A stretch of DNA of 64,000 nucleotides from Novosphingobium sp. G106 (GCF_019075875.1 NZ_JAHOOZ010000001.1:3162001-3226000), one strand, 5' to 3'. Counted from the stretch's first letter, positions 45,700-54,902 are shown. The notes: a model not told the origin generated them from the sequence alone. A program made the numbers and translations.

Positions 45700-46842
45700 T
45701 CATTTGTCGTGAAACCGCGCCGCCATCCGCGCACTCGCTCCGCTCTTGGCCGCGAGCTTGGCGCCGTAGCGCAGAACCGTCTTGGGGTCGCGCCAGCGAT
45801 AGGCCTGCATGATCGCCGGCAGGCTCTCGCCCGCGGCAAAGTTGTCCTGCGCCACGCCCACCCTGATTGAATGCGACGACACGGCCTTGATCCAGCGCAC
45901 GACCTCGGTCTCGCTGATGTCGCCGAGCATTCGCTTATCAAACGCCTGCCGGATCAGCCGCTTGTAGATCAGCGTGATCGAGCCGGGGTGCAACGGCCCC
46001 TCACCTACTGACCGGATCGAACCGTCGAACCAGGTTTCCACGCGCCTGAACAGCGGCCCCCGGGTGATGGCTGCCTTCGATCGCCATTCCGCGATCGCGC
46101 GCATGGTCACCGGCGACAGATAGGCCTGAGTCCCCTGCCCGTCCTGGTCGGTCTTGCTGCGCCGGATTTCGACAACGCCGGCCCCGTCAGTATCGGGCCC
46201 GTCGATATCGGTGATCTGTAACCCTGCGAGTTCCGAGCAGCGGCAGGCGGTATCGTAAGCGGTCAGGAGCAAGGCCCTGTCGCGAAGCCCGAGCAGATCG
46301 CGGCGTGTCGCCTTGAGCAGCACGCCAAGCGACACGCCGCTCGCCGGCGCATCGAGGTCGCTCCCCTCCCCTTTGAACCGGATTGCCCGCGCCTGGCGCT
46401 GCCGGGTGCCCAGCACCTTGCGCGCGGCCTTGAGCTCGAGCCGCACCAGCGGCGCCGCGGTCGGATCGTCGCGCCCGGCCATGCGGTAGGCCCACCCGAT
46501 CGAGACGAGGTAGCGCGCGATCGTCGCGGCAGCCCGCGTTTCCGTAGCGCGTGCAGCCGCGCTGTCATGATCCTGCCCCGACAACGCCCGCACATAGCCA
46601 GCAACAGTCTGCGCCGTCGCCTCCCCGGCAGTGACGCGCGAAAGCCGGCACCAGCTATCCCAGAGCCGAATGTCGGAGAGAAACGCGCGAATGGTGTTGG
46701 GCGACCAGGCACGCGCCGCGGCCTCGACCAGGCTCGGATCGACGATCACGCGCTCGGGTGCGAGCGCGGTGACCTCGCCGACGACGTCCGACAGCCGCTC
46801 GGGCGGCGCGGGTTCCATACGGGTCAGCGCGGTTTTAGCCAT
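45700..46842 (-). CDS. Tyrosine recombinase / integrase
   Basis: From ATG 46842 (MAKTALTRMEPAPP, 380 residues; a TTG seven codons earlier is possible) the protein has an N-terminal SAM-like domain (AAARAWSPNTIRAFLSDIRL) and a C-terminal catalytic domain. Catalytic residues are visible: the first Arg in DTACRCSELAGLQ, the HxxR in SSHSIRVGVAQD and the Tyr nucleophile in TVLRYGAKLAAK. It ends four bases from the tRNA-like fragment and lies at the left end of the accessory region, so it is the probable integrase of this element. Confidence 0.93.
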   Translation of the reverse strand: MAKTALTRMEPAPPERLSDVVGEVTALAPERVIVDPSLVEAAARAWSPNTIRAFLSDIRLWDSWCRLSRVTAGEATAQTVAGYVRALSGQDHDSAAARATETRAAATIARYLVSIGWAYRMAGRDDPTAAPLVRLELKAARKVLGTRQRQARAIRFKGEGSDLDAPASGVSLGVLLKATRRDLLGLRDRALLLTAYDTACRCSELAGLQITDIDGPDTDGAGVVEIRRSKTDQDGQGTQAYLSPVTMRAIAEWRSKAAITRGPLFRRVETWFDGSIRSVGEGPLHPGSITLIYKRLIRQAFDKRMLGDISETEVVRWIKAVSSHSIRVGVAQDNFAAGESLPAIMQAYRWRDPKTVLRYGAKLAAKSGASARMAARFHDK

Positions 46843-47391
46843 CGCCGCGAGCGATACCGGCAAAATGGCTTAAATGATAGGGTCACGATAATCTTCCATT
46901 ATCACGAATGGCTATTACGTATCACTTTCAGAGTATAAATTCGATTCATATCGGGTTATATTCAACATGAATTTGTGCATATGCCCTGATCTACGACGAT
47001 CGACGCTCTGATAGAACGCTCAATATTCGCAATCTCGGATTAGCCGGTAGTTTCGTACTGCCTGGATCCAGACACATCACTCTTGTCGCCGACTCCGTCC
47101 CGCGCGAACGCCGCAATGGTGGCAGGATCGGGACTGTCTGTTTGCGGTGTCCCGCGGTAAGCCAAGTGATCGACTGGCATTGGGAGGTAGTCGTTCACCA
47201 GCCCTACCAATGTAGAGTGTGCGATAGTCGCCTCGGAAACCGAGCCCACGGTTCCAACCCGCGCAATTTGGCAAGAACGCGTGGCCCAAGGCCACGGGAG
47301 CATTGCCCCGGAGCCACGCCGAGCACCACGGTCTTTCGAAGACGCTCATTCGGCCACGCATCGCCGGTCATCGCGTGCGACACCGGAGAGA
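46843..47391. other. AT-rich stretch upstream of the integrase
   Basis: The first 170 bp are AT-rich and contain GATAATcttccATTATC (6-bp arms, 5-bp spacer), a possible operator or recombinase site and promoter for the integrase gene. The rest holds only unconvincing frames, such as one at 47040-47303. Confidence 0.4.
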
Positions 47392-47613
47392 TCATATTTT
47401 CCGCCGCTTGCCCTCAAACCCGTCCTTGACCTCCGCGATCCAGGCTACGATCTCGCGCTCACTCCAGCGCGAGGCGTAGGGTGAAATCTTGTAAGGGCCC
47501 GGAAAGCGTTGCTGCTTGATAAGATCGTAAATCATCGACTTGCCGAGGCCTACCCGGCGGCTAACCTCGGGAAGCCTGAGGAAACGCTCGGGCATTTCTG
47601 GAAAATCAGACAT
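47392..47613 (-). CDS. AlpA-family transcriptional regulator
   Basis: The 73-residue protein is an AlpA/MerR-like single-domain regulator: MPERFLRLPEVSRRVGLGKS, MIYDLIKQQRFPGPYKIS and RWSEREIVAWIAEVKDG. AlpA proteins control integrases and excisionases of prophages and integrative elements. It lies between the integrase and the transfer genes. It probably regulates excision or acts as a directionality factor for the integrase. Confidence 0.9.
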   Translation of the reverse strand: MSDFPEMPERFLRLPEVSRRVGLGKSMIYDLIKQQRFPGPYKISPYASRWSEREIVAWIAEVKDGFEGKRRKI

Positions 47614-47636
47614 CGCCTCAATTCCTAAGGAACCTC

Positions 47637-47662
47637 AAAAAGCTCGGCGTGGTCCGCCGAGC
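47637..47662 (-). terminator. Rho-independent terminator of the traG-copG unit
   Basis: On the minus strand GCTCGGCG and CGCCGAGC form a perfect 8-bp stem with a 5-base loop, followed by TTTTT. It starts 7 bp after the stop of the CopG-like gene and ends the transfer transcript there. Confidence 0.75.
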
Positions 47663-47669
47663 GTCCCAT

Positions 47670-48083
47670 TCACGCGCCAGTGCCGGGAAGGTGATCGGGA
47701 GATAGCGCCCGGCGACCTCCGGCCAGGGCCTCGCCGACGCGCCTGACGAAGGTCGCAAAGCGGTCCTTGCCCACCGCGCGGGCCGCCGCATCGGCTTCGG
47801 GTAGCGGCGCCTGCACCATCAGCTGATAGCGGACGAAGAGCCCGAGCGTCTCCTGCGTGACCTGGCCGTCGCGCTCGACCCGGCCCAGCGCGAGCGTCAG
47901 CCGATCGAGCCTGCGGCCAAAGCGCTGCTCGAGATCCGATTGCGCCTGCCCGTCGATCCACGCAGCCACCGCATCGGCGAGAATGCGTGACTTCGAGACA
48001 CCCGGCTTCGCGGCGAGTTCCTCGAACCGGTAAGCCAGGCCCTTGGGCAGGAAGAGCTGATAGCGGACGCTTTCTTCCTTCAT
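47670..48083 (-). CDS. CopG-like ribbon-helix-helix protein
   Basis: The 137-residue protein has an N-terminal RHH-like domain (ESVRYQLFLPKGLAYRFEEL, GVSKSRILADAVAAW) and a C-terminal helical part (LDRLTLALGRVERDGQVTQE). Genes of this kind typically follow traG in proteobacterial conjugative elements, where they are annotated as CopG family and may control transfer. Here it follows traG by 12 bp and is followed by a terminator instead of trb genes. Confidence 0.8.
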   Translation of the reverse strand: MKEESVRYQLFLPKGLAYRFEELAAKPGVSKSRILADAVAAWIDGQAQSDLEQRFGRRLDRLTLALGRVERDGQVTQETLGLFVRYQLMVQAPLPEADAAARAVGKDRFATFVRRVGEALAGGRRALSPDHLPGTGA

Positions 48084-48095
48084 CGCTGGCGCTCC

Positions 48096-50120
48096 TCAGA
48101 AATTAGGGGCATCGGGGTCGCGGGGCGATACCTGGTTGATCCCATGCGCACGGACCACGGCGCTGCCGTTCGCTTGATCCATCACGCGCTTGTCGGTGGC
48201 CGGATCGGCGTCGTCGGGGTCGAGACCGAGGCTGTCGACCTCCTGCTCGGGCTCTTGCTTACGCGGCTGCTCTTCCGACACGTCGCGCTGCCGCTGCGGC
48301 TCGTGCCCGCTGGGCTTCGCCTCCGCGGCCTTGTGTTCTGGTAGCAAACGGGCGTCGGCAGACTTGACCATCCCTTCCCAGTCATTAGGCCGCTTCGGCG
48401 GGATATCCGGATATCGGCCTTCCGTGAGTTGCGGCGGCGGCAGGATGCGCGACTGAAGAATGCGGTCCTTGAAATACCGAATCTTCTTAGCACGGATCGG
48501 CGCGATGCCCGAGACCATGACGAGCTCGTCCTGCGGCGGTAGCTGCATGACCTCGCCCTGGGTCAGGAGCGGGCGCGCAGTCTCCTGGCGGCTGACCATG
48601 ACATGAGCGAGCCAGGGCGCGAGGCGGTGGCCGGCATAGTTGCGCATGGCGCGCTGCTCGGTCGCGACGCCGAGCGCTTCGGAAATCCGCCGAGCCGTCC
48701 GCTCGTCGTTGGTCGCGAAGGCGACGCGAACATGGCAGTTGTCGAGGATCGAATTGTGCTCGCCGTAAGCCTTGTCGATCTGGTTGAGGCTCTGCGCGAT
48801 GAGGTAGGCGCGCACGCCGTAGCCGGCCATGAAGGCAAGGCTGGTCTCGAAGAAGTCGAGCCGGCCGAGCGCCGGGAACTCGTCGAGCATCATCAGGACT
48901 TCGCGCCGGCGACCCACCGTCCCCTGATCCCCATGCTTCTCGGTGAGGCGCCGACCGATCTGATTGAGCACAAGGCGAACGAGAGGCTTTGTTCGGCTGA
49001 TGTCGGATGGCGGGACGACGAGGTAGAGCGACAGGGGAGCTTGGCCGTCTACCAGGTCGGCGATGCGCCAGTCGCTCGCGCTGGTGACTTCGGCCACGAT
49101 AGGATCGCGATAGAGACCGAGGAAGCTCATTGCCGTCGAGAGGACGCCCGAACGCTCGTTCTCGCTCTTGTTGAGCACTTCGCGCGCTGCCGAGGCAATC
49201 ACCGGATGGACCCGCGGCGCTACTTCGCTGCCGAGATGATTGGTCGACATCATCTTCGTCAGTGTGACGGCGAAGGTGTGCTCGGGATCGGAGAGAAAAG
49301 TCGCGACCCGCGCGAGCGTCTTTTCTTCCTCGGCGTAGAGCACGTGGAGGATCGCACCGACAAGCAGGCTATGGCTGGTTTTTTCCCAGTGGCTGCGCCG
49401 CTCGAGCGCACCTTCGGGATCGACAAGAATGTCGGCGATGTTCTGGACATCGCGGACCTCGTTGGCGCCGCGCCGGACTTCAAGCAGCGGATTGTACTTG
49501 GCCGAGAACCGGTCGGTCGGGTTGAACAGCAGAGCGTGGCTGAACTTCTTGCGCCAGCCGGCGGTCAGTTCCCAGTTCTCGCCCTTGATGTCGTGTATCA
49601 CGACCGAGCCTGGCCAGCCGAGCAGGGTCGGGACAACGAGGCCGACGCCCTTGCCCGAGCGGGTCGGTGCGAAGGCCATGACGTGCTCGGGGCCGTCGTG
49701 ACGCAGATAGCGTCCTCGGAAGGATCCGAGGAACACGCCCGCGCTACCGAACAGGCCCGCGCGGGTCATCTCGCGCAAAGTCGCCCAGCGCGCCGAGCCA
49801 TAGGTAGTCACATGCCGCGCCTGCCGCGAGCGCCAGAGCGAGCCGATCACAGCAGCCGCGCAGCCGACGAAGCCACTGATGCCGGCGACGATGCCTGCCT
49901 TGTCGAAGACCTTGGGCGCATAGGCATCGTAGTGATACCACCAGGGGAAGAGCTGGTAAGGACGGTAGATCGGGATTCCGAAGATCTCGAACCAGTGAGG
50001 CCCAAGCTCGGCCTGGTAGCCGAGCATCGACGCGCACCACTGGGTGGCAGCCCAGACGCCGCCGATGACGATGCAGAATACGACGATGATCTGGCCGATG
50101 AGGATCTTTGTCGGGGTCAT
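48096..50120 (-). CDS. traG: Type IV coupling protein TraG/VirD4
   Basis: The 674-residue protein has two N-terminal membrane segments (about residues 5-27 and 75-97) and a cytoplasmic ATPase domain. Walker A is APTRSGKGVGLV and Walker B is VLMMLDEFPALG. The motif QSLNQIDKAYG and an acidic, charged C-terminal tail are also typical. It links the relaxase-DNA complex to a type IV secretion channel. It overlaps the small gene before it by 4 bp and is followed by the CopG-like gene. No mating-pair genes are in the window, so it must use a channel encoded elsewhere or further right. Confidence 0.95.
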   Translation of the reverse strand: MTPTKILIGQIIVVFCIVIGGVWAATQWCASMLGYQAELGPHWFEIFGIPIYRPYQLFPWWYHYDAYAPKVFDKAGIVAGISGFVGCAAAVIGSLWRSRQARHVTTYGSARWATLREMTRAGLFGSAGVFLGSFRGRYLRHDGPEHVMAFAPTRSGKGVGLVVPTLLGWPGSVVIHDIKGENWELTAGWRKKFSHALLFNPTDRFSAKYNPLLEVRRGANEVRDVQNIADILVDPEGALERRSHWEKTSHSLLVGAILHVLYAEEEKTLARVATFLSDPEHTFAVTLTKMMSTNHLGSEVAPRVHPVIASAAREVLNKSENERSGVLSTAMSFLGLYRDPIVAEVTSASDWRIADLVDGQAPLSLYLVVPPSDISRTKPLVRLVLNQIGRRLTEKHGDQGTVGRRREVLMMLDEFPALGRLDFFETSLAFMAGYGVRAYLIAQSLNQIDKAYGEHNSILDNCHVRVAFATNDERTARRISEALGVATEQRAMRNYAGHRLAPWLAHVMVSRQETARPLLTQGEVMQLPPQDELVMVSGIAPIRAKKIRYFKDRILQSRILPPPQLTEGRYPDIPPKRPNDWEGMVKSADARLLPEHKAAEAKPSGHEPQRQRDVSEEQPRKQEPEQEVDSLGLDPDDADPATDKRVMDQANGSAVVRAHGINQVSPRDPDAPNF

Positions 50121-50317
50121 GAGCGCCGCTCCGTGAGCCCAGGGGTTGGGCGAGCGTCATTTTCCCATCGATCCGAATGCCCCGTAATTAGACCACTGGT
50201 GCCTGGAGAGGACTGCTTAGGACTCTTCGGGTGCGAAATGCCTGGAGCTGAGACCGCCGGGAGCTCTTCAACGATGCCGCTTAGCACGCGAGTCGTACGA
50301 AGCTTGTTCGGGTTCAT
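50117..50317 (-). CDS. Small hypothetical protein coupled to traG
   Basis: A 66-codon frame starts MNPNKLRTTRVLSGIVEELP behind GGAGA and its stop overlaps the traG start by 4 bp (ATGA). Those signals favour a real gene. The sequence is rich in Ser, Pro and Gly and has no recognised family. It occupies the position between relaxase and traG where related elements usually carry other small transfer genes (a DUF2840 gene and a signal-peptidase gene). Nothing of those is seen here. Confidence 0.4.
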   Translation of the reverse strand: MNPNKLRTTRVLSGIVEELPAVSAPGISHPKSPKQSSPGTSGLITGHSDRWENDARPTPGLTERRS

Positions 50318-50513
50318 CGTAGGTCTCCGGAGGCTGGAAGATTTCCTGGTCCAGAGATTTTCGCACCAGATACGAGTCAGCGTTAGGGCCTGTCTGGGGT
50401 CTGCAGGCACGTTTCTGGCATCTCACGGCAGCCATTTTGCGAACTATGTTGGATTCGGCGCCGCGGCCATATCCGACCAACATCGCGAGTCGCTCGGGGC
50501 AAAAACGTTCGCT

Positions 50514-52481
50514 TCAGGAGATTGTCGGCCCACTGCGCTGACGGCCGATCGTCCAACTCGGCCCGGTCTCGCGCATGATGCCCGATACTTGCTTGCCGAT
50601 CTGGCGCTCGAGCACCGACCGCCAAGGTACGAGCGTGAAATCGCGACTGCGCTCGATGAGCGCGAAGCGCCCGCTCGTCAGATCGACGCGCCGCACAAAG
50701 CGGCCTTCGATCCTTTCGCCAGGCGAGGCCTCGGCAAACGGTAGCCCAAGCTCGGTTGAAAGACTGCCGGCACGGGCCAGCACCTCGCGGCGGCGTAGTT
50801 CGGCGAGAAGGTTCGAGCGATAGACCACCTGCCCGTTCTCTTCCTGAGCCAGTTGCTCGGCGATCAGCCATTGGCGCCGGGCGGCCTGCGCGGCACCGAC
50901 CTCCTTGCCAAACCCGGCATCGCGAAGCGGTGTCGGCATGCCGCTCACAATCTCGCGGTCGAGCCAGGTCGCCCCGTCGGCGCTCGGCAGGCGTTCGATC
51001 GGTATCGCCGAAAGCACTTCGACCGTGACCGGCCGATCGCGAAGCTGCAGCGCCTCGTAGGCCGCCGCCTTGTCGAGATGGTCGGAAGAGATCGTCCAGG
51101 CCCCAGCCTCGTCGCGCTCGGGCTCGCGCATCAATCGGCGCATCGCCTCGAGGCGCCTCACGTGCGTTGCGATGAACTCGTCCGATGCGCGCGGGTCATG
51201 AAGCTGATGCGCGGACGGCGAGTACTTTCCGTAGCTAGCGGCAGCGACCACCGCGATCGTGCGATCGACCTCGCGGACCTGCGCCACGCGCGCTTCCACC
51301 CGCACGACGCTTGCCGGCGGTATCGGCTCATGGCCGTCGCCGCGGCCGATCGCGACGTAATGCGTGCGACCGTCGACACCGTCGATCATCAGGTAATGCG
51401 TGTCGCGGTATTCGTCGGCAAGGCCGCGCATGACTACGCGGCCAATGACCGGCGCTGCAGCCGGCGCCGAGCCGTCGAAGATAACGCGGTCGGCTGCCGC
51501 CCGTTCGAGCGATCGCGCCGAAAGCTCGCGCTGCATCGTGCGGATAATGTCGCCGCGCTCGCCGATCTCGCGCAGCGTCGCTTCGAGATTATCGGCGAGC
51601 TGCCAGCTGCCGGCACCGATTGGCTCCGCCAGACCCATACGCGCGAGCTTCTGCAATCGCCCGGCTTTGAGCGTTTGCTGGAAGGAATCTGGGTCGCCAG
51701 CCTCGACCCTGCGATCGGTGTCCATGCCCGCGATCAATGCACGGTCGATCGCAGTAAGGCGCTCGGCGCCGATATCGCCGCGCTGCTGCTCCTGGATTTC
51801 GAGATCGGTCCGGGGGCCGAGGTCGAGCGTCGCGATCCGCGAGGCACGCTCGCGCAGGCCATGGCTGATGTATTCGGGCGCGATGACAAGATCCCCGCCA
51901 CGCTCGTCCCGTCCGCGCAGCATGACGTGGCTGTGCGGATGGCCGGTGTTGTAGTGGTCGGTCGCGACCCATTCGAGCCGGGTGCCAAGGTCCTGTTCCA
52001 TCTGCGCCATGAGCCGGCGCACGTAGGGCTTGAGATCCGCGTACTGGTCGCCGTCCTCGGGCGAGACGATGAACCGGAACTGGTGGCGATCCTGCGACGA
52101 GCGCGCGAGGAAGTCCTTGCCGTCAGCGACGTCCCGATCCGCTGAATAGAGTTCGCCCGGCTCGCCCTCACGCGTCACGCCGTCGCGCTGGATATAGCGC
52201 AAGTGCGCCGTCGCCCCGCCGATGCCCTTGCCGGCAAGCTTCACGAGCCGCGTCTTGACGATGACGCGGCGCGCCCGGAACGCGGCGTGCGGATCGCCCG
52301 ATGCGATGGCGCGCGCGATGCTCGCGCCGCGGCCGATCCGGCTTCCGTTGAAGCGCCGGCCGCTCGCCGCGGTCTTCCTTCCTGCAAGAGACGCAGCCCG
52401 CATGACCTGGTTCAGGTAGCGCGGCGCCCTGCCGCCCTTGCCGATCCGGCCCAGCCTTGGCTCGAAATCGTCGCCGTCCAC
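50514..52481 (-). CDS. DUF3363-type relaxase (VirD2/MOB-like)
   Basis: The GTG at 52481 (MDGDDFEPRLGRIGKGGRAP; 655 residues) follows GGAGG by 6 bases; the frame is open to 52520 without homology. The N-terminal relaxase domain has the metal histidines in NTGHPHSHVMLRG and RHQFRFIVSPEDGDQYADLK upstream of it. The long C-terminal DUF3363 part follows. The protein would nick the element at oriT and be carried with it through TraG. It lies 5' of the TraG unit on the same strand, with an IS110 insertion further upstream. Confidence 0.9.
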   Translation of the reverse strand: MDGDDFEPRLGRIGKGGRAPRYLNQVMRAASLAGRKTAASGRRFNGSRIGRGASIARAIASGDPHAAFRARRVIVKTRLVKLAGKGIGGATAHLRYIQRDGVTREGEPGELYSADRDVADGKDFLARSSQDRHQFRFIVSPEDGDQYADLKPYVRRLMAQMEQDLGTRLEWVATDHYNTGHPHSHVMLRGRDERGGDLVIAPEYISHGLRERASRIATLDLGPRTDLEIQEQQRGDIGAERLTAIDRALIAGMDTDRRVEAGDPDSFQQTLKAGRLQKLARMGLAEPIGAGSWQLADNLEATLREIGERGDIIRTMQRELSARSLERAAADRVIFDGSAPAAAPVIGRVVMRGLADEYRDTHYLMIDGVDGRTHYVAIGRGDGHEPIPPASVVRVEARVAQVREVDRTIAVVAAASYGKYSPSAHQLHDPRASDEFIATHVRRLEAMRRLMREPERDEAGAWTISSDHLDKAAAYEALQLRDRPVTVEVLSAIPIERLPSADGATWLDREIVSGMPTPLRDAGFGKEVGAAQAARRQWLIAEQLAQEENGQVVYRSNLLAELRRREVLARAGSLSTELGLPFAEASPGERIEGRFVRRVDLTSGRFALIERSRDFTLVPWRSVLERQIGKQVSGIMRETGPSWTIGRQRSGPTIS

Positions 52482-53072
52482 GCGGCACCTCCCCGTCCGG
52501 AAATGCGGAACATGGCGCAAAACGTGGGCGCGCGGCGGGCGTCTTCAAGGAGTCTCGTAAAAAGTCTGCGGGAGCCCCCGATTCCTGCGGCTCTCGGGGC
52601 TCATGTCTCGCGGCGGAATGAGCCGTCTCGTAGAAGAGCCCAGAAAAGGATGTGCAGACAGTGAGTTACAATATCGCGAGATATTGCTTCTATCTTGCTC
52701 TCGTAATTGGGCAATCATCCCAGGTCGTCGTCATGATGCTTCTCCTTTTCATCGGGCGGATCGTGGCCGGACGCGGTCCGGCCCGGGCGGACCCGCATCG
52801 CAGCAATAAAGGGCTGGTGCGCAGTGCACTCGTCCGCATTCAGCGAAGGCATGAGAGGCCGCATGCGCGCGGCGCGAAGGCCTCCGCGATGCATGTCGAC
52901 ATCGCAGTATCGGGGCAACATCACAGGCATTTCGGCGTGGTGCGACGGCCCGAAGACCGGCGGCCACAGGCAAGATATCGTGCTTCCCGATCGGTAAATC
53001 TGCACCAGTCCTCATCCGCTGCGCGCGGATCTCCTCAGTTCGTGGTGGGCGGTTGAAGGGCGGATTGGGGCG
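52482..53072. other. Region between relaxase and IS110 transposase; possible oriT
   Basis: No convincing gene. The frames present have low-complexity translations. Relaxase genes of this type often lie beside their oriT, so this stretch is a candidate, but no nic-site consensus was identified with confidence. One end of the IS110 element must also lie here. Confidence 0.35.
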
Positions 53073-54161
53073 TCATGCGGCGGCGTCCATCCGCTGCGCT
53101 TCGTGGAAATAGAGCTTGCCGCCAGCGCGCGGCGAGACGTCCACGGGCGCGCCATGATAGGCGGTGCCATCCTTCCACATGGCGTGCATGATCACCGCCA
53201 GCTTGCGCGCGACGGCGACGCTGGCCTTGGCCCGGCACTTGGTTTTCATGAGCCGATCACCCCATTCCTTGAGCCGATCGGGGCGCTTGTAGCGGGTCAG
53301 CATGACATGCGCGGCGCTGTAGAGCGCCCGCCGGACGTCAGGATCGCCGGCCTTGCTGATGCGGCCTTTGACGTCGATCGAGGTGCCCGACTGCCAGCGC
53401 CGGGAGGTCAGGCCGAAGTAGGCGGCAACGTCGCGCGAACGCCGGAAGCGGTGCGGATCGTCGATCGCCGTGGCAAAGGTCAGCGCGGTGACCGGGCCGA
53501 CACCGGGTATCACCAGAAAGCGCCGGCAGAGCTCGTCCCGCGCGACGATCTGGAGCACCAGCTTGTGCAGCTTCACGTATTCGGTCCACAGCGCCGCGCG
53601 GGCACAGAGCATGCAATCCATGAGCCTGGCCGAGAGCGCATCGCTTTCGACCGCCTTGCGGACCGCGGCATCGAACTTGCCGCGCCCGATCGCCCCGAGC
53701 TTGATGCCAAAGGCCTTGAGCGAGTGCCGGATCGTGTTCTCGAGATCGAGGAACTTGCGCTTGAGATTGCGCCGCTGGACGAGCAGCAACCGCATCCGAT
53801 AACAGGCTTCGGTCTTGATATGCGCGGCGCGGAACCAGCCCGTGCGCATGATATGGGCGATGCCCAGGGCGTCCGCGGCGTCGGTCTTGTTGCGCTGCGC
53901 GGCCAGCGCGGAGCGCACGTGGCGGGTTTCCAGGCACACCGCCGCGATCCCCAGCTGGATCAGGCCCGGATGCAGCCACGGCGACAGCGCGCCGGCCTCA
54001 TGGCCAACCCGTTTGAGCTGCTTGCCATAGGGCGCGAGCGCCGCCGCGATCGCCTGCGGATCGCTCGGCACCGACGCCGTCATCATGACCTTTCCCGCCT
54101 CATCGACCACACAGATCGCGGTCTCGTCGATCGACACATCCAGTCCGGCAAAACAGTCCAT
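53073..54161 (-). CDS. IS110-family transposase
   Basis: The start MDCFAGLDVSIDETAICVVD gives 362 residues; the frame is open to 54533 but lacks homology there. The N-terminal DEDD RuvC-like domain is seen in GLDVSIDET, GHEAGALSPW and NKTDAADALG. The C-terminal Transposase_20 domain is IPGVGPVTALTFATAIDDP followed by RWQSGTSIDVKGRISKAGD, which contains the conserved Ser. The frame is complete, so the element may be active. IS110 transposases work with a bridge RNA from the flanking non-coding end. Confidence 0.94.
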   Translation of the reverse strand: MDCFAGLDVSIDETAICVVDEAGKVMMTASVPSDPQAIAAALAPYGKQLKRVGHEAGALSPWLHPGLIQLGIAAVCLETRHVRSALAAQRNKTDAADALGIAHIMRTGWFRAAHIKTEACYRMRLLLVQRRNLKRKFLDLENTIRHSLKAFGIKLGAIGRGKFDAAVRKAVESDALSARLMDCMLCARAALWTEYVKLHKLVLQIVARDELCRRFLVIPGVGPVTALTFATAIDDPHRFRRSRDVAAYFGLTSRRWQSGTSIDVKGRISKAGDPDVRRALYSAAHVMLTRYKRPDRLKEWGDRLMKTKCRAKASVAVARKLAVIMHAMWKDGTAYHGAPVDVSPRAGGKLYFHEAQRMDAAA

Positions 54162-54417
54162 GCGCGTTCTCCCGCCCCGCCCTGTTGCCCGCGCCCGTGA
54201 TGCGCTTCGGCGGGCCGGCGGGCACGCGGTTTTGTCCGATCGCGGCACCAAAAGTGCGATCAACTCGTCATGCCCAATTACCTCGGCAATTCCGCCCCCT
54301 ACCCCTTCCCGCCCCTGTCGCCCGCCCTCCTTCCCGAGACCGGCACTCCCAGCCAGCACGCAAAAAGGGCTCCCGAGCGACGCAAAGGTTGCGCCGCCCG
54401 GAAGCCTCGGGTGCTGT
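54162..54417 (-). other. IS110 upstream non-coding end, candidate bridge-RNA region
   Basis: The 256 bp between the transposase start and the next small gene have no credible frame. In IS110-group elements such as IS621 the bridge RNA is encoded in the non-coding end upstream of the transposase, and this stretch is long enough. No fold was computed. In the IS1111 subgroup the RNA lies on the other side. Confidence 0.35.
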
Positions 54418-54552
54418 TCAGGCTGCGTCTTGTTGCGCTGCCAATCGCGCCTTAGCCAGTGCCAATTCTGCTTCGATTTGCGCGCGTTCGGCAGCATCAT
54501 CGCAGGCTGAAAGTTCGCGGCGAAGCTCTTCAATCTCTTGTTCGATGGCCAT
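54418..54552 (-). CDS. Small coiled-coil-like hypothetical protein (44 aa)
   Basis: The frame reads MAIEQEIEELRRELSACDDA and then AERAQIEAELALAKARLAAQ. AGGAG stands 6 bases before the ATG at 54552 (an in-frame ATG two codons earlier sits right on the ribosome site). The heptad pattern of Leu, Ile and Ala predicts a single amphipathic helix. No family is recognised. It is next to the IS110 end and may once have been part of a longer unit with the DUF736 gene. Confidence 0.55.
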   Translation of the reverse strand: MAIEQEIEELRRELSACDDAAERAQIEAELALAKARLAAQQDAA

Positions 54553-54653
54553 GATCATCTCCTGATTGTCGTGACGACAGGAGGCGAACCCGGCGCTGCG
54601 CGGGTCGGGTCAAGGATCGCGTCAGCGACCGCGAAGCGGCGACAGGGGTAACG

Positions 54654-54714
54654 ATTTTTGCCGGGCGAGCTGCGCTGCAGAAGGCGCGCAAGACCTGCGA
54701 CGCCCGGCAAAAAT
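54654..54714. repeat. Perfect 14-bp inverted repeat ATTTTTGCCGGGCG with 33-bp spacer
   Basis: Left arm at 54654-54667, right arm at 54701-54714. The T and A runs are inside the stem and on the wrong side for a terminator, so it is a cruciform-like or terminal-repeat-like structure. No gene lies between the arms. Confidence 0.6.
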
Positions 54715-54853
54715 GGTGGGACCCTGTCGTCCTTGAGGCGGGCCGTGCAGCGCCGGATACTGGGCGGACCGGAGCAGAAACCCTTCCAAATATTAGGTCC
54801 CGCGTCGCATCGATGCCAGAATTCGACAGACTCAAGACCGGATCCGGAAAGGC

Positions 54854-54886
54854 AAAAGCCCCGCGCGAACGATCGGCACGGGGCTT
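54854..54886 (-). terminator. Rho-independent terminator after the DUF736 gene
   Basis: On the minus strand AAGCCCCG and CGGGGCTT form a perfect stem with a 15-base loop, and the T run continues to TTTT. It lies 16 bp after the DUF736 stop. Confidence 0.7.
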
Positions 54887-54902
54887 CCAGGATCGAGCGA
54901 CT

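Noticed and set aside
47040..47303. Minus-strand 87-codon frame upstream of AlpA
   Set aside because: No ribosome site, no domain, and it lies in the promoter-like stretch between AlpA and integrase.
48603..50744. A 713-codon plus-strand frame opposite traG
   Set aside because: Low-complexity shadow of the traG gene, which has all coupling-protein motifs on the minus strand.
50853..52145. A 430-codon plus-strand frame opposite the relaxase
   Set aside because: The relaxase on the other strand has clear metal histidines and DUF3363; the plus frame is rich in Arg and Ala without motifs.
52652..53056. Plus-strand 134-codon frame between relaxase and IS110
   Set aside because: A short hydrophobic start is followed by Arg-rich low complexity; no ribosome site or family match.
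52482..53072. A firm oriT assignment
   Set aside because: Position is suggestive, but no nic consensus could be matched with confidence.
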